Below, piece by piece: positions 1-7,480 of a stretch of DNA of 11,421 bases (its first letter is position 1; each line of letters starts with the position of its first letter). The DNA comes from DATJPR01 sp035506295 (GTDB lineage: Bacteria; Bacteroidota; Ignavibacteria; UBA10030; UBA6906): assembly GCA_035506295.1 (NCBI GenBank), contig DATJPR010000086.1, forward strand, positions 1 to 11,421, read 5' to 3'. A program made the translations under genes and the position numbers. A model generated the notes under the pieces. That model searched no databases. It was given only the letters and a program-made list of their open reading frames with translations, and had not been told where the DNA came from.

Positions 1-1
1 T

Positions 2-442
2 GGCGAGGAGTACCCGATCAATACCGGCCTCGATTTCACCAGTCAGGAATTGCAGCAGCTTCCGTCGGAACGGCTGCCGCTCTTCAGCGAGTACGGATAC
101 GATTGGACAAGACCTTCGCAGATCACAGAGTTCGTCGCGAACGTGGTGGGTCTGCGCTGCCGGTATCACTCGCTCGTCGTCGATCCGCGGTGTGAGACCT
201 TCCGGGTGCTTGAGCAGGACAACCGGGTTGTGACCGCATACACTCGTGTTCCCGCTGCGGGCGGCCCCAGGCTGGCAGTGATTGCCAACGGGAACTGCGA
301 AGGGCAGGAGTCAACAAACGTCCGCCTCGGCACAACTGCTGCGTCGCTGACCGATCTCCTGACGGGGAAAGCGGTCCCTGTTGCGTCAGGGACGCTCCAC
401 GTTGCCCTGAAACCCGGCGAATCAGTGGTCGTCGAATACTAA
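2..442 (+). CDS. Alpha-amylase family (GH13-like) protein, C-terminal part, 5' truncated by window edge
   Basis: The reading frame is open from base 2 to the TAA at 440-442 and gives 146 residues, so the gene starts outside the window. The fragment opens with GEEYP, which resembles the Gly-x-Glu segment near the end of the GH13 barrel. A stretch with SERLPLFS and YDW follows, then a helix with a GLRCRYHSL-like motif, as commonly seen where the barrel leads into the C-terminal beta-sandwich (domain C). The last 90 or so residues are predicted beta-rich (VVTAYTRV, RLAVIANGN, DLLTGKAV, GESVVVEY) and fit that domain. Family knowledge says such enzymes hydrolyse or transfer alpha-1,4/1,6-glucosidic bonds. 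The catalytic residues lie upstream, so activity and subfamily cannot be told. It sits 11 nt before a sugar transporter, so it is probably co-transcribed with it. The TTG at 50 is not the real start. Confidence 0.72.
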   Translation, partial: GEEYPINTGLDFTSQELQQLPSERLPLFSEYGYDWTRPSQITEFVANVVGLRCRYHSLVVDPRCETFRVLEQDNRVVTAYTRVPAAGGPRLAVIANGNCEGQESTNVRLGTTAASLTDLLTGKAVPVASGTLHVALKPGESVVVEY

Positions 443-453
443 GGAACCTCTCC

Positions 454-1746
454 ATGCGAAAATTCCAGGAGCGACGCACCAATGCGTTCTACGCGCTGCT
501 CAGCCTGCCGGCCACGGCGATGGGGTTTGCTCTCTCCATTCAAATCTCCGCGCTGAGCTGGCTGCTCACGACGCAGCTCCATCTCGACATCCATCAGGTC
601 GGGATAGTCTGGGCGGCGGGTCCACTTGCCGGAATCGTCGGGCAGGTCGTCATCGGTCTCATCAGCGACCGGGTGTGGTTCTGGGGCGGAAGGCGGCGGC
701 CGTTCATCGTGGTGGGTGGGATCCTCGCTTCGCTCATGCTTCTTGCGCTGCCGAACATCCAACGCATCTACGATGCGTTGGGCATCGGCAGTCTGATCGT
801 CGTCGCCACGGTGATCGCCCTGACGCTCGATCTCGCGATCAACATCAGTTTCAACCCCACGCGTTCGATCATCGCGGACGTCACTCCGGACGGAGAGCCG
901 CGGACGAAGGGGTACACGTGGATGCAGACCATTTCGGGATTTTTCGGCGTGCTCGCGTACGTCATCGGCGCGGTCGCCGGGAATTTTGCGCTGATCTCCT
1001 TCGGTGTGGTGATGGTGTTCCTCTGTTCGGTCGTCCCCGTGTTTTTCATCACGGAACCCCGCGAGCTGCAGCCGACAGTCCCTGCCGAAGGGAAGGGGGA
1101 GAGTCCTTCGGGCCGGACGCAGTGGGGCCAGCTGATGCGCATCTATCTTGCGCATGGTCTCTCATGGATCGGTGTCCAGACCATGTTCGTCTACATCATT
1201 GCATTCATCAAGTATAAGATGCCGTTTGGCGAGGGGGCTGAGGCTGATGTCCTGACGGGGCAGGTCATTTCGATTTCTTTCGCGATCCTTAATACCGTCG
1301 GTTTCCTTCTGCCCGCCCCCGTGCTCGAACCGCTGGCGGTGCGGTTTGGTCGCGTGAAGGTGCATATGGCGGCGGTTGCGATCATGGCGATCGGGTACCT
1401 TGGCGTCGTGGTCGGCGGCTCGAGCCCGATGGCGCTGTACTTCCTCATGGCGGTCCTCGGCATCGGATGGGCCTCGATTGTCTCCCTTCCGTTTGCGATC
1501 ATGACGGAGAAGGTCGAAAAGTCCCGCATGGGATTCTTCATGGGGATCTTCAATCTTTCGGTCGTCATCCCGCAGTTGATCGTCAGCCTGTTGCTGGGAG
1601 TGATCATCAAGGAAGCGGCCGACAAGTCGATCATCTTTGTCATCAGCACGGTAACACTTGCCGCGTCGGCAGCGCTCTGGCTTGTCGTCAAAGAGTCGTC
1701 GCGGAATGGAGGGCAGGCCGCTGCAGCGCAGCCGTCGGGTCACTAG
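454..1746 (+). CDS. MFS sugar transporter, SLC45/GPH type (first of tandem pair)
   Basis: The 430-residue protein has about twelve hydrophobic segments spread over its length, the size expected for a major facilitator. The loop after TM2 (residues about 68-84) reads GLISDRVWFWGGRRRPF. This is the acidic-Arg/GRRRP signature shared by plant sucrose carriers, animal SLC45 proteins and bacterial maltose/sucrose symporters of the GPH family. A charged central loop (EPRELQP onward, residues about 200-225) divides the two six-helix halves. It probably moves a di- or oligosaccharide across the inner membrane with protons. The substrate is inferred from the GH13 neighbour, most likely maltose or maltodextrin. 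The ATG at 454 has AAGGA at 441-445, which overlaps the upstream stop codon, so the two genes are likely in one operon. A second paralogue follows after 38 nt. Confidence 0.88.
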   Translation: MRKFQERRTNAFYALLSLPATAMGFALSIQISALSWLLTTQLHLDIHQVGIVWAAGPLAGIVGQVVIGLISDRVWFWGGRRRPFIVVGGILASLMLLALPNIQRIYDALGIGSLIVVATVIALTLDLAINISFNPTRSIIADVTPDGEPRTKGYTWMQTISGFFGVLAYVIGAVAGNFALISFGVVMVFLCSVVPVFFITEPRELQPTVPAEGKGESPSGRTQWGQLMRIYLAHGLSWIGVQTMFVYIIAFIKYKMPFGEGAEADVLTGQVISISFAILNTVGFLLPAPVLEPLAVRFGRVKVHMAAVAIMAIGYLGVVVGGSSPMALYFLMAVLGIGWASIVSLPFAIMTEKVEKSRMGFFMGIFNLSVVIPQLIVSLLLGVIIKEAADKSIIFVISTVTLAASAALWLVVKESSRNGGQAAAAQPSGH

Positions 1747-1784
1747 GACTGTACTGACCTCTGCTTCACATCGAAAGGACGCCC

Positions 1785-3095
1785 GTGTCACTCCCGCGAC
1801 TCTCCTCGCGCCAGATCTGGAACATGAGTTTCGGCTTTCTCGGAATTCAGTTCGGGTTCGCCTTGCAGAACGCAAACGTCAGCAGGATCTTCGAGACGCT
1901 CGGCGCTCAGATTGATGCCATTCCCATTCTCTGGATCGCAGCACCGACCACCGGTCTCATCATCCAGCCGATCATCGGGTACATGAGCGACAGAACGTGG
2001 GGGCGATTGGGGCGTCGGAGGCCGTATTTCCTCTCCGGCGCAGTGCTGGCGACGACGGCGCTCTTCGTGATGCCGAATTCTCCCGCCCTTTGGTTCGCAG
2101 CAATGATGCTCTGGATCATGGATGCGTCCATCAACGTCTCGATGGAGCCTTTCAGAGCGCTGGTTGCCGATCTGCTCCCCTCGGAACAGCGCACCACGGG
2201 ATTTGCCGCGCAAAGTTTCTTCATCGGTATCGGAGCGGTCGTCGCATCGGCGTTTCCCTACCTTTTGACCAATATTTTTGGCGTTGCGAACACGGCACCC
2301 AAAGGCGCCATCCCTCTCTCCGTGACCCTCTCATTTTATGCGGGCGGGCTGGCATTCATCGGTGCAGTGGGGTGGACGGTCTTCAAGACAAAGGAGTACC
2401 CTCCCGAGGATCTCGAAGCGTTCAGAAAGAAGAAGGCGGATCACCGCGGCGTGGGTGTGGCTGCGAAGGAGATTCTTCTCAACTTCCGCCACATGCCGAA
2501 AACGATGGTCGAGCTGGCGGTCGTCCAGTTCTTTTCCTGGTTCGCTCTCTTCTGCATGTGGATTTACACGACCGGTGCGGTGACGTCTCATCTGTTTCAC
2601 GCCACCGATCCTACGACAGCGGCGTTCAACGAAGGAGCGGATTGGGTGGGTGTGCTGTTCGCCGTGTACAACGGGCTTGCTGCGATTGCAGCGTTTTTCA
2701 TTCCCGTCCTCGCGCGAAAGACGAGCCGCAAAGTTGCGCACATGATCAGTCTCGGTCTGGGAGGAGCTGGATTGGGTTCACTGGCGATCATCACCGATCC
2801 TCACCTCCTGTTGATCTCCATGGTCGGCGTGGGAATCGCCTGGGCGAGCATCCTCTCGATGCCGTATGCCATTCTTGCCGGTGCACTGCCGCGGGAAAAA
2901 ATGGGAGTGTACATGGGGATATTCAATTTCTTCATTGTCATTCCTCAAATTTTCGCCGCAGGGATCCTGGGTCTGCTCATGCGCTCCGTTCTCGGCAATG
3001 ATGCGATGAATGCCATCGTTCTTGGCGGAATCTCCCTTATTGTCGCGGCAGTCGCGACGCTCGCCGTTCATGATATTGATGAGGTCAAGGGGTAG
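1785..3095 (+). CDS. MFS sugar transporter, SLC45/GPH type (second of tandem pair)
   Basis: The 436-residue polytopic membrane protein closely fits the bacterial SLC45-like transporters often found in maltose/starch clusters. The N-terminus carries WNMSFGFLGIQFGFALQ and the helix 2-3 loop (about 65-82) carries GYMSDRTW...LGRRRPYF. A basic central loop rich in Lys and Glu (about 205-225) separates the halves. The second half has IPQIFAAGILG, which matches IPQLIVSLLLG in the first transporter. GTG at 1785 is chosen because AAAGGA lies at 1774-1779 at suitable spacing. The next in-frame ATG (1824) would cut into the conserved N-terminal motif. It probably imports an alpha-glucoside with protons. 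It differs enough from the upstream copy to be an old duplication or two independent family members, possibly with different substrates or chain lengths. Confidence 0.88.
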   Translation: MSLPRLSSRQIWNMSFGFLGIQFGFALQNANVSRIFETLGAQIDAIPILWIAAPTTGLIIQPIIGYMSDRTWGRLGRRRPYFLSGAVLATTALFVMPNSPALWFAAMMLWIMDASINVSMEPFRALVADLLPSEQRTTGFAAQSFFIGIGAVVASAFPYLLTNIFGVANTAPKGAIPLSVTLSFYAGGLAFIGAVGWTVFKTKEYPPEDLEAFRKKKADHRGVGVAAKEILLNFRHMPKTMVELAVVQFFSWFALFCMWIYTTGAVTSHLFHATDPTTAAFNEGADWVGVLFAVYNGLAAIAAFFIPVLARKTSRKVAHMISLGLGGAGLGSLAIITDPHLLLISMVGVGIAWASILSMPYAILAGALPREKMGVYMGIFNFFIVIPQIFAAGILGLLMRSVLGNDAMNAIVLGGISLIVAAVATLAVHDIDEVKG

Positions 3096-3105
3096 CGACC
3101 TTGCA
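3090..3105 (+). promoter_or_regulatory. Weak candidate sigma54 (-24/-12) promoter ahead of the sensing genes
   Basis: Against the consensus TGGCACG-N4-TTGCA, these bases read GGGTAGC-N4-TTGCA. The invariant GG (3091-3092) and GC (3103-3104) are correctly spaced and the -12 element TTGCA is perfect, but the -24 element is degenerate. The site overlaps the stop codon of the second transporter, about 75 nt before the binding-protein start. It is noted because the downstream regulator is a sigma54 activator, so autoregulation is plausible. A chance match is quite possible. Confidence 0.25.
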
Positions 3106-3179
3106 AATGACCCTTCTCGTACCGAAATTGCCTCTGTAGCCCCCATCGCCTGTCCCGACTCATCAACTATTCGCACGCC

Positions 3180-4514
3180 GTGATCAGAACTACCTTTCGT
3201 CGTTTTCTGACCTGGATCAAGCCGCACTGGGGCGTGACTTTCCTGGTGTTGCTGGCCCTGTTGTACCTGGTGCCCTACTATTTCATCATCAGTCGCGGGA
3301 CGAAAGGGATCACGGAAATCTATTTCGCGGACCGGATCACGGAGGCGCACAGGATACTGATTGACCGGTACAACGAGGAACACGCGGGGAAGGTGAAGGT
3401 GGTGCCGATCGATTTTCCCAACTCGGACTTCAGCACGAATGAGCGGAAGGAGATCCTGGCACGGTCGCTCAGGGGCGAAGGGGACGGCATCGACCTTCTG
3501 TCGGTGGACATCATCTGGAGCGAGCGTTTTGCCCGTTGGTGCGAACCGCTCGGACGGTACTTCAGCAAGGAGGAACTCGATCGGCTCGAGCCGGAGACGC
3601 TGTATTCGTGTTACAGCGATGGGCAACTGGTGGCGCTGCCGCTGTTCCGGGTTCAGGGGGTGATGTACTATCGCTCGGACCTGCTGGCCAGGGTGCCGCA
3701 CGGAGACCAGTTCCTGCACGCATTGGAAAATGATATGACGTGGGAGGAATTCGCGCGGTGGCGGGAAAGAATTCAGTGGCGGAATCCGTACTACATTTTT
3801 CCGGCGGCAGAATACGAAGGCCTGATCTGCGTCTACATGGAGACCCTGCTGAGCCTGGAGCCCGCCTACTTCACAGTGCACGGATTCAATCTCAACACCC
3901 ATGCGGCCCACGAAGCGCTGCGGGTGCTGGTGAACATGGTGGGGCGGGATGCGCTGTCGCCGCCGCAAGTCACGGAATTCACGGAAGTGCCGAGCTACCG
4001 GTATTTCATTGAGCACGACGGACTGTTCATTCGAGGGTGGACGAGCTACGACGAGGATTTCCGAAGCACGCCGGTCGATCCTGTCAGGGAGAAGTACTTA
4101 AAGAAAGTGCCGCTGCCTCATCCGGCCGATGGCGTGCCGGCTTCGGTGATGGGGGGCTGGAACCTGATGATCCCCACCGGGAGCACAAAGAAAAAAGAAA
4201 TCATCGAGTTCGTCAAGTATCTCCTGAGAGCAGATTCACAAGAGGTACTCTACGACAAGAGCAGTTACTATCCGGTGGTGAAGGCTTTTTACGACGATCC
4301 TGCCTATCTTGCGAAATACCCGGAGATCGGGGAGATCAAGCGTATGATGCGCACAGAGGTGCAGCGACCGTACGCGCGAGACTACACGAAGTACTCGGAG
4401 ATCATGGCGCACGGCATTTCGCAGGCGATGCAGGGGAAGCTGACGGTGGAGGGCGCGCTCTCCGCGATCAGCGCGCAGATCCGGACGGAACAACTTGCCG
4501 CCGGCGGGCGCTAA
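3180..4514 (+). CDS. Membrane-anchored ABC-type sugar-binding protein, likely sensory (no cognate permease)
   Basis: The 444-residue protein resembles family 1 extracellular solute-binding proteins (MalE-like). Residues 1-19 are basic and residues about 20-38 form one hydrophobic helix. No lipobox cysteine follows, so it is probably held by an uncleaved signal anchor with the binding domain outside. Family-like stretches are EAHRILIDRYNEEHAGKVKV (about 55-74), the segment GIDLLSVDIIWSERFARW (103-120), LVALPLF (150-156), VMYYRSDLL (161-169), TWEEFARW (187-194) and the late MGGWNLMIP...KKKEIIEFVKYLL (324-349). No ABC permease or ATPase gene lies nearby. The next two genes, 18 nt downstream, are a kinase and its regulator, which suggests a sensing role in a three-component system. 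The sugar is unknown, with maltooligosaccharide favoured by context. GTG at 3180 is the first usable start in the frame but has no clear Shine-Dalgarno sequence. Confidence 0.85.
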   Translation: MIRTTFRRFLTWIKPHWGVTFLVLLALLYLVPYYFIISRGTKGITEIYFADRITEAHRILIDRYNEEHAGKVKVVPIDFPNSDFSTNERKEILARSLRGEGDGIDLLSVDIIWSERFARWCEPLGRYFSKEELDRLEPETLYSCYSDGQLVALPLFRVQGVMYYRSDLLARVPHGDQFLHALENDMTWEEFARWRERIQWRNPYYIFPAAEYEGLICVYMETLLSLEPAYFTVHGFNLNTHAAHEALRVLVNMVGRDALSPPQVTEFTEVPSYRYFIEHDGLFIRGWTSYDEDFRSTPVDPVREKYLKKVPLPHPADGVPASVMGGWNLMIPTGSTKKKEIIEFVKYLLRADSQEVLYDKSSYYPVVKAFYDDPAYLAKYPEIGEIKRMMRTEVQRPYARDYTKYSEIMAHGISQAMQGKLTVEGALSAISAQIRTEQLAAGGR

Positions 4515-4515
4515 C

Positions 4516-4523
4516 AGAAGGAA
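4516..4523 (+). promoter_or_regulatory. Ribosome binding site for the histidine kinase
   Basis: AGAAGGAA lies just after the binding-protein stop codon and about 9 nt before the ATG at 4533. It is a clear Shine-Dalgarno match. It supports that start and co-expression with the binding protein, whose own start has no such site. Confidence 0.6.
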
Positions 4524-4532
4524 CGGGCAACT

Positions 4533-6026
4533 ATGGGTGTCTCCGATCAAGTCCGGATCCGCCTGCGGCGGTACCGCTTCGAGATCCGGCACATCATTCT
4601 GCTGGTAACCATCCTGATCGCCTTCCAGATTATCCTGGGCTTCTTCCAGACCTCGCTGTTGGACCGGTTCCTGAACGGAACGAAGAGCTGGTTCCAGAAA
4701 TACTACGCGGAGCGAATCGCCATTGTGACCTCCGCAAGCCTGGAGCTGTTGTTCCAGAACCAGCAACGGCTCACGGCGCAGCAGCAGGACACGGTGAACA
4801 ACCCGATCGTGTATTCGCTGAACGTTTTTCTGAAACAGCAGATGGTCCAACGAAGCGTGGAGGACATTGCGCTGATCCTGCAGCAGGGGGAGGGGACGTA
4901 TGTCATCACCAACGGCGGGGCGTTGGAAGCGTACCTGCGCGGGCGGCTGGCGCCGACCTTGACGGATACGTCGCACGCGGCAGGTGTGCAGTTTTTCCAC
5001 GCGGTGCAGAATGACCTGCGTTACCGCGAAAAAGTGCTGAGTCGCGTGGAGGGCGGGGAGAAGTTCGATGTGCTGGTGCCGTTCGTCCCGAACGGCGAAT
5101 ATATCGGCGCCTTATACATGCGCATGCGGCCGGACTTCGGGTTTCTGACCGAGGAGGTGAAGTCCAACTTCAACCAGGTATCGCTGATCTTCTCGGCGCT
5201 GATCTTTGTCGGGCTCATCGGGATCTTCGTGGTGTCGTCGCGGACGGTGAAAGAACGGGACGAGGCGCAGCGGCGGTTGTTCATCGAGCATGAGCTGGCG
5301 CTCGAAAAGCAAATCCAGCTGGAGAAGGAGTCGCTGTTCACCAAGCGGATCTACCACACCCACCACAAAGCCGAAAAGATCATGGGGTTCATCAAGCAGG
5401 ACGTCCGGCGGATGACGACCGGGAACCTGGAAGAGATGAAACGACGCGTGATCACGTACTCGAACTTCATTTCGCGGATCATCTACGACATGAAGTGGTA
5501 CGACCAGAACATCAACACGATCGTGAACCCGATCTTCCAGACAAACGTGAATGCCGTGATCGAGTTCATTGTCAAGAACGTGTTCTTGCGGATTTCCTCG
5601 AAGAACGAGATGTTCGAGATCCACCAGGCGCTGGATGCGGACATGCCGCCGGTGAGCGTGAACGAGTTCATCGTGTGGGAAATTCTGGAGCCGCTGATTC
5701 AAAACAGCATCGACCACGGAGGGCGCGCGTTCATTCGGATCGGTGTGAAGACCTCTCACGACCCGGAGACGGGATGTTCGCGTGTCGTGATCGAGGACGA
5801 TGGCGAAGGGATCCGGCAGGAACTTCTGGAGCCGAGCAGCCGGGGCGGGATCAAGCGTCTGTTTCTGGAGCGGGAGACGACGAAGACGGGCCTGGACGGA
5901 CATTCAGGGTACGGGTGCTACATTGCGTATCAGCTGGCGGTCGGGAAGTGCGGATGGGATCTGGACGCGGAGAACGTTGACGGGCGAGGCTGCCGGTTCA
6001 CGATTACGATTAAGGGGAAGGTATGA
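4533..6026 (+). CDS. Two-TM sensor histidine kinase with atypical phosphoacceptor region
   Basis: The 497-residue kinase has TM1 at about 20-40, an extracytoplasmic domain at about 41-213, TM2 at about 215-235, a charged helical/coiled-coil linker at about 237-270, a dimerisation/phosphoacceptor region at about 270-330 and a HATPase_c domain from about 335. The ATP-binding boxes are clear: N box WEILEPLIQNSIDHG (382-396, Asn391), G1 DDGEGI (422-427) and a glycine-rich SGYGCYI (458-464). The phosphoacceptor region reads IYHTHHKAEKIMGF, with His275, His277 and His278. It lacks the usual H-[E/D]-x-[R/K]-x-P pattern, so the phosphorylated residue cannot be assigned with certainty. No HAMP or PAS domain was recognised, and the outer domain was not recognised. 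It lies between the binding protein and the response regulator and overlaps the latter by ATGA. It probably senses the loaded binding protein and phosphorylates the regulator. Confidence 0.87.
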   Translation: MGVSDQVRIRLRRYRFEIRHIILLVTILIAFQIILGFFQTSLLDRFLNGTKSWFQKYYAERIAIVTSASLELLFQNQQRLTAQQQDTVNNPIVYSLNVFLKQQMVQRSVEDIALILQQGEGTYVITNGGALEAYLRGRLAPTLTDTSHAAGVQFFHAVQNDLRYREKVLSRVEGGEKFDVLVPFVPNGEYIGALYMRMRPDFGFLTEEVKSNFNQVSLIFSALIFVGLIGIFVVSSRTVKERDEAQRRLFIEHELALEKQIQLEKESLFTKRIYHTHHKAEKIMGFIKQDVRRMTTGNLEEMKRRVITYSNFISRIIYDMKWYDQNINTIVNPIFQTNVNAVIEFIVKNVFLRISSKNEMFEIHQALDADMPPVSVNEFIVWEILEPLIQNSIDHGGRAFIRIGVKTSHDPETGCSRVVIEDDGEGIRQELLEPSSRGGIKRLFLERETTKTGLDGHSGYGCYIAYQLAVGKCGWDLDAENVDGRGCRFTITIKGKV

Positions 6027-7477
6027 GCACGAGTGCGCCGATCTCGATCTTGCTGGTGGAGGACGAGGAGTTTGATGTGGCACGGGTGCGGAACACGGTG
6101 CGGTTCTTCGCGTCGCGGATCCAGGTGAGCGACGTGGTGTCGAACGGGCTGGCGGCGCTCGAGCTGGTGAAGGCCCACAACGACTGCTACGATGTGGTGA
6201 TCCTGGACTACCAGATCTCGGGAGGGCTGAAGGGAGAAGAACTGATCCGGCTGATGAAGGAAGCGGACCCGTTCCTCCAGATCATCGTCATCACGAAGAT
6301 GACGATCAACATTACGGACTTTGACTTCGCGAACAATCTCCTGAAGGCGGGAGCGTTCTGGTACTGCACGAAATACCCGGGGAACATCGAGGAGTACATC
6401 TATCAGCCGACGGATTTTCTTCTGGGGATCTTCAACGCGTATGAAAAGAAGCGCCTGGAGAAACAAAAGCTGAAGTCGGACAAGCGGCTGATGCAGAACA
6501 TCGCGGCGATGCTGGAGTCGAAAAAGATCATCGGGGAATCCCGGCCGATGGTGCAGCTCAGGGACTCGATCGAAAAATACGCCAAGAGCGATGCGAACAT
6601 CCTGATCACCGGGAGTTCGGGAACGGGGAAGGAGCTGGTGGCGTGGAACATCCATTTGAAGAGCAAGCGTCGCTATGAGAACTTCATCTGCATCAACTGC
6701 GGCAGCATCCCGCAGGAGCTGATCGAGAGCGAGCTGTTCGGGTATGAACGGGGATCGTTCACGGGGGCGACGGGGACCAAGGCGGGGCTGTTCGAAGTGG
6801 CAAACAACGGAACGGTGTTCCTTGATGAGGTCGCGGAGCTTTCACCGTCGGCGCAGGTCAAACTCCTGCGCGTGCTCCAGGACGGCGAAATCGAGAAAAT
6901 CGGTCGAACGGGAAGCCTGTCCGTCAACGTGCGCATCATTGCGGCGACGAACAAGAACCTCTCCCAGGAGGTGAATGGGGGGCGCTTCCGCGAAGACCTG
7001 TACTACCGGCTGAACGTGGTCCCGTTGGACGTCGTGCCGTTGCGGCTGCGCGGGAATGACATCCTGCTCCTGTTCGACCATTTCCTGCAGTACTTCAGCG
7101 GGGACCTCGGGATCCGCACGCCGGAGGTCGAGGATCAGGCGCGGGAGATTTTTCTTGCCTACAAGTGGCCGGGGAATGTGCGCGAGCTCCGCAACGTGGT
7201 GCAACGTCTCGTGCTCAACTGCGGAGACCGGATCACGGCCAAGGATGTGAGCGACCCCATGATCCTCAAGAACCAGATCGTGGCGAAGGACGCTACAGCT
7301 TTCGAAGAGATGGTCAGCGGACAGGTGCTGCCGCTGAGGGAGATGGAGCGGCTGTTCCGGTTGCGCTACTTCAAGTACGTGCGGAGCATCTCGAGCTCGG
7401 ATTCCAACGCTGCAGAGAAACTCGGCATCGCCCCGTCCAACTTCTACCGCATGTGCAAAGAGCTCGGCATCAAGTGA
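6023..7477 (+). CDS. Sigma54-dependent NtrC-type response regulator
   Basis: The 484-residue protein has the order REC, AAA+ and Fis-type helix-turn-helix. In REC (about 6-140) the acidic cluster is EDE (13-15), the phosphorylation site is Asp62 in VVILDYQ, and Thr91 and Lys117 fill the switch and lysine positions. The AAA+ domain (about 167-400) has Walker A GSSGTGKE (197-204), the sigma54-contact loop GSFTGA (244-249), Walker B GTVFLDEV (263-270), IAATNKNL (306-313), FREDLYYRLN (322-331) and the sensor II segment WPGNVRELRN (382-391). The C-terminal helix-turn-helix is at about 461-484 (SNAAEKLGIAPSNFYRMCKE). The ATG at 6023 overlaps the kinase stop (ATGA) and is preceded by AAGGGGAAGG. It should activate sigma54 promoters when phosphorylated. 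Targets are not shown by the sequence; the sugar genes around it are the obvious guess. Confidence 0.95.
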   Translation: MSTSAPISILLVEDEEFDVARVRNTVRFFASRIQVSDVVSNGLAALELVKAHNDCYDVVILDYQISGGLKGEELIRLMKEADPFLQIIVITKMTINITDFDFANNLLKAGAFWYCTKYPGNIEEYIYQPTDFLLGIFNAYEKKRLEKQKLKSDKRLMQNIAAMLESKKIIGESRPMVQLRDSIEKYAKSDANILITGSSGTGKELVAWNIHLKSKRRYENFICINCGSIPQELIESELFGYERGSFTGATGTKAGLFEVANNGTVFLDEVAELSPSAQVKLLRVLQDGEIEKIGRTGSLSVNVRIIAATNKNLSQEVNGGRFREDLYYRLNVVPLDVVPLRLRGNDILLLFDHFLQYFSGDLGIRTPEVEDQAREIFLAYKWPGNVRELRNVVQRLVLNCGDRITAKDVSDPMILKNQIVAKDATAFEEMVSGQVLPLREMERLFRLRYFKYVRSISSSDSNAAEKLGIAPSNFYRMCKELGIK

Positions 7478-7480
7478 GGT

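Noticed and set aside
50..52. TTG as start of the first gene
   Set aside because: The same frame is open to the window edge and its upstream residues (GEEYP...GLDF) fit the GH13 fold, so the gene is truncated rather than starting here.
275..287. TGGCA...TTGC as a sigma54 promoter inside the first gene
   Set aside because: The two halves are about two bases too close for a -24/-12 promoter, and the match lies within coding sequence.
1997..3001. 334-residue plus-strand frame inside the second transporter
   Set aside because: It is Arg/Ser/His-rich with no hydrophobic helices or domain motifs, while the other frame gives a textbook MFS protein.
3082..3101. Small hairpin (AGGTC/GACCT, 10-nt loop) at the end of the second transporter as a terminator
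   Set aside because: The 5-bp stem has a large loop and no T-run. It is too weak to call, so transcription may continue into the sensing genes.
2778..4016. 412-residue open frame on the minus strand
   Set aside because: It lies antisense to the second transporter and the binding protein, both of which have clear family motifs. Its translation is His/Arg/Asp/Pro-rich without recognisable domains, as expected for a shadow frame in high-GC DNA.
3180..4514. Binding protein as part of an ordinary ABC importer
   Set aside because: No permease or ATPase is present on either side. The downstream genes are signalling proteins, and sugar transport in the locus is supplied by MFS carriers.
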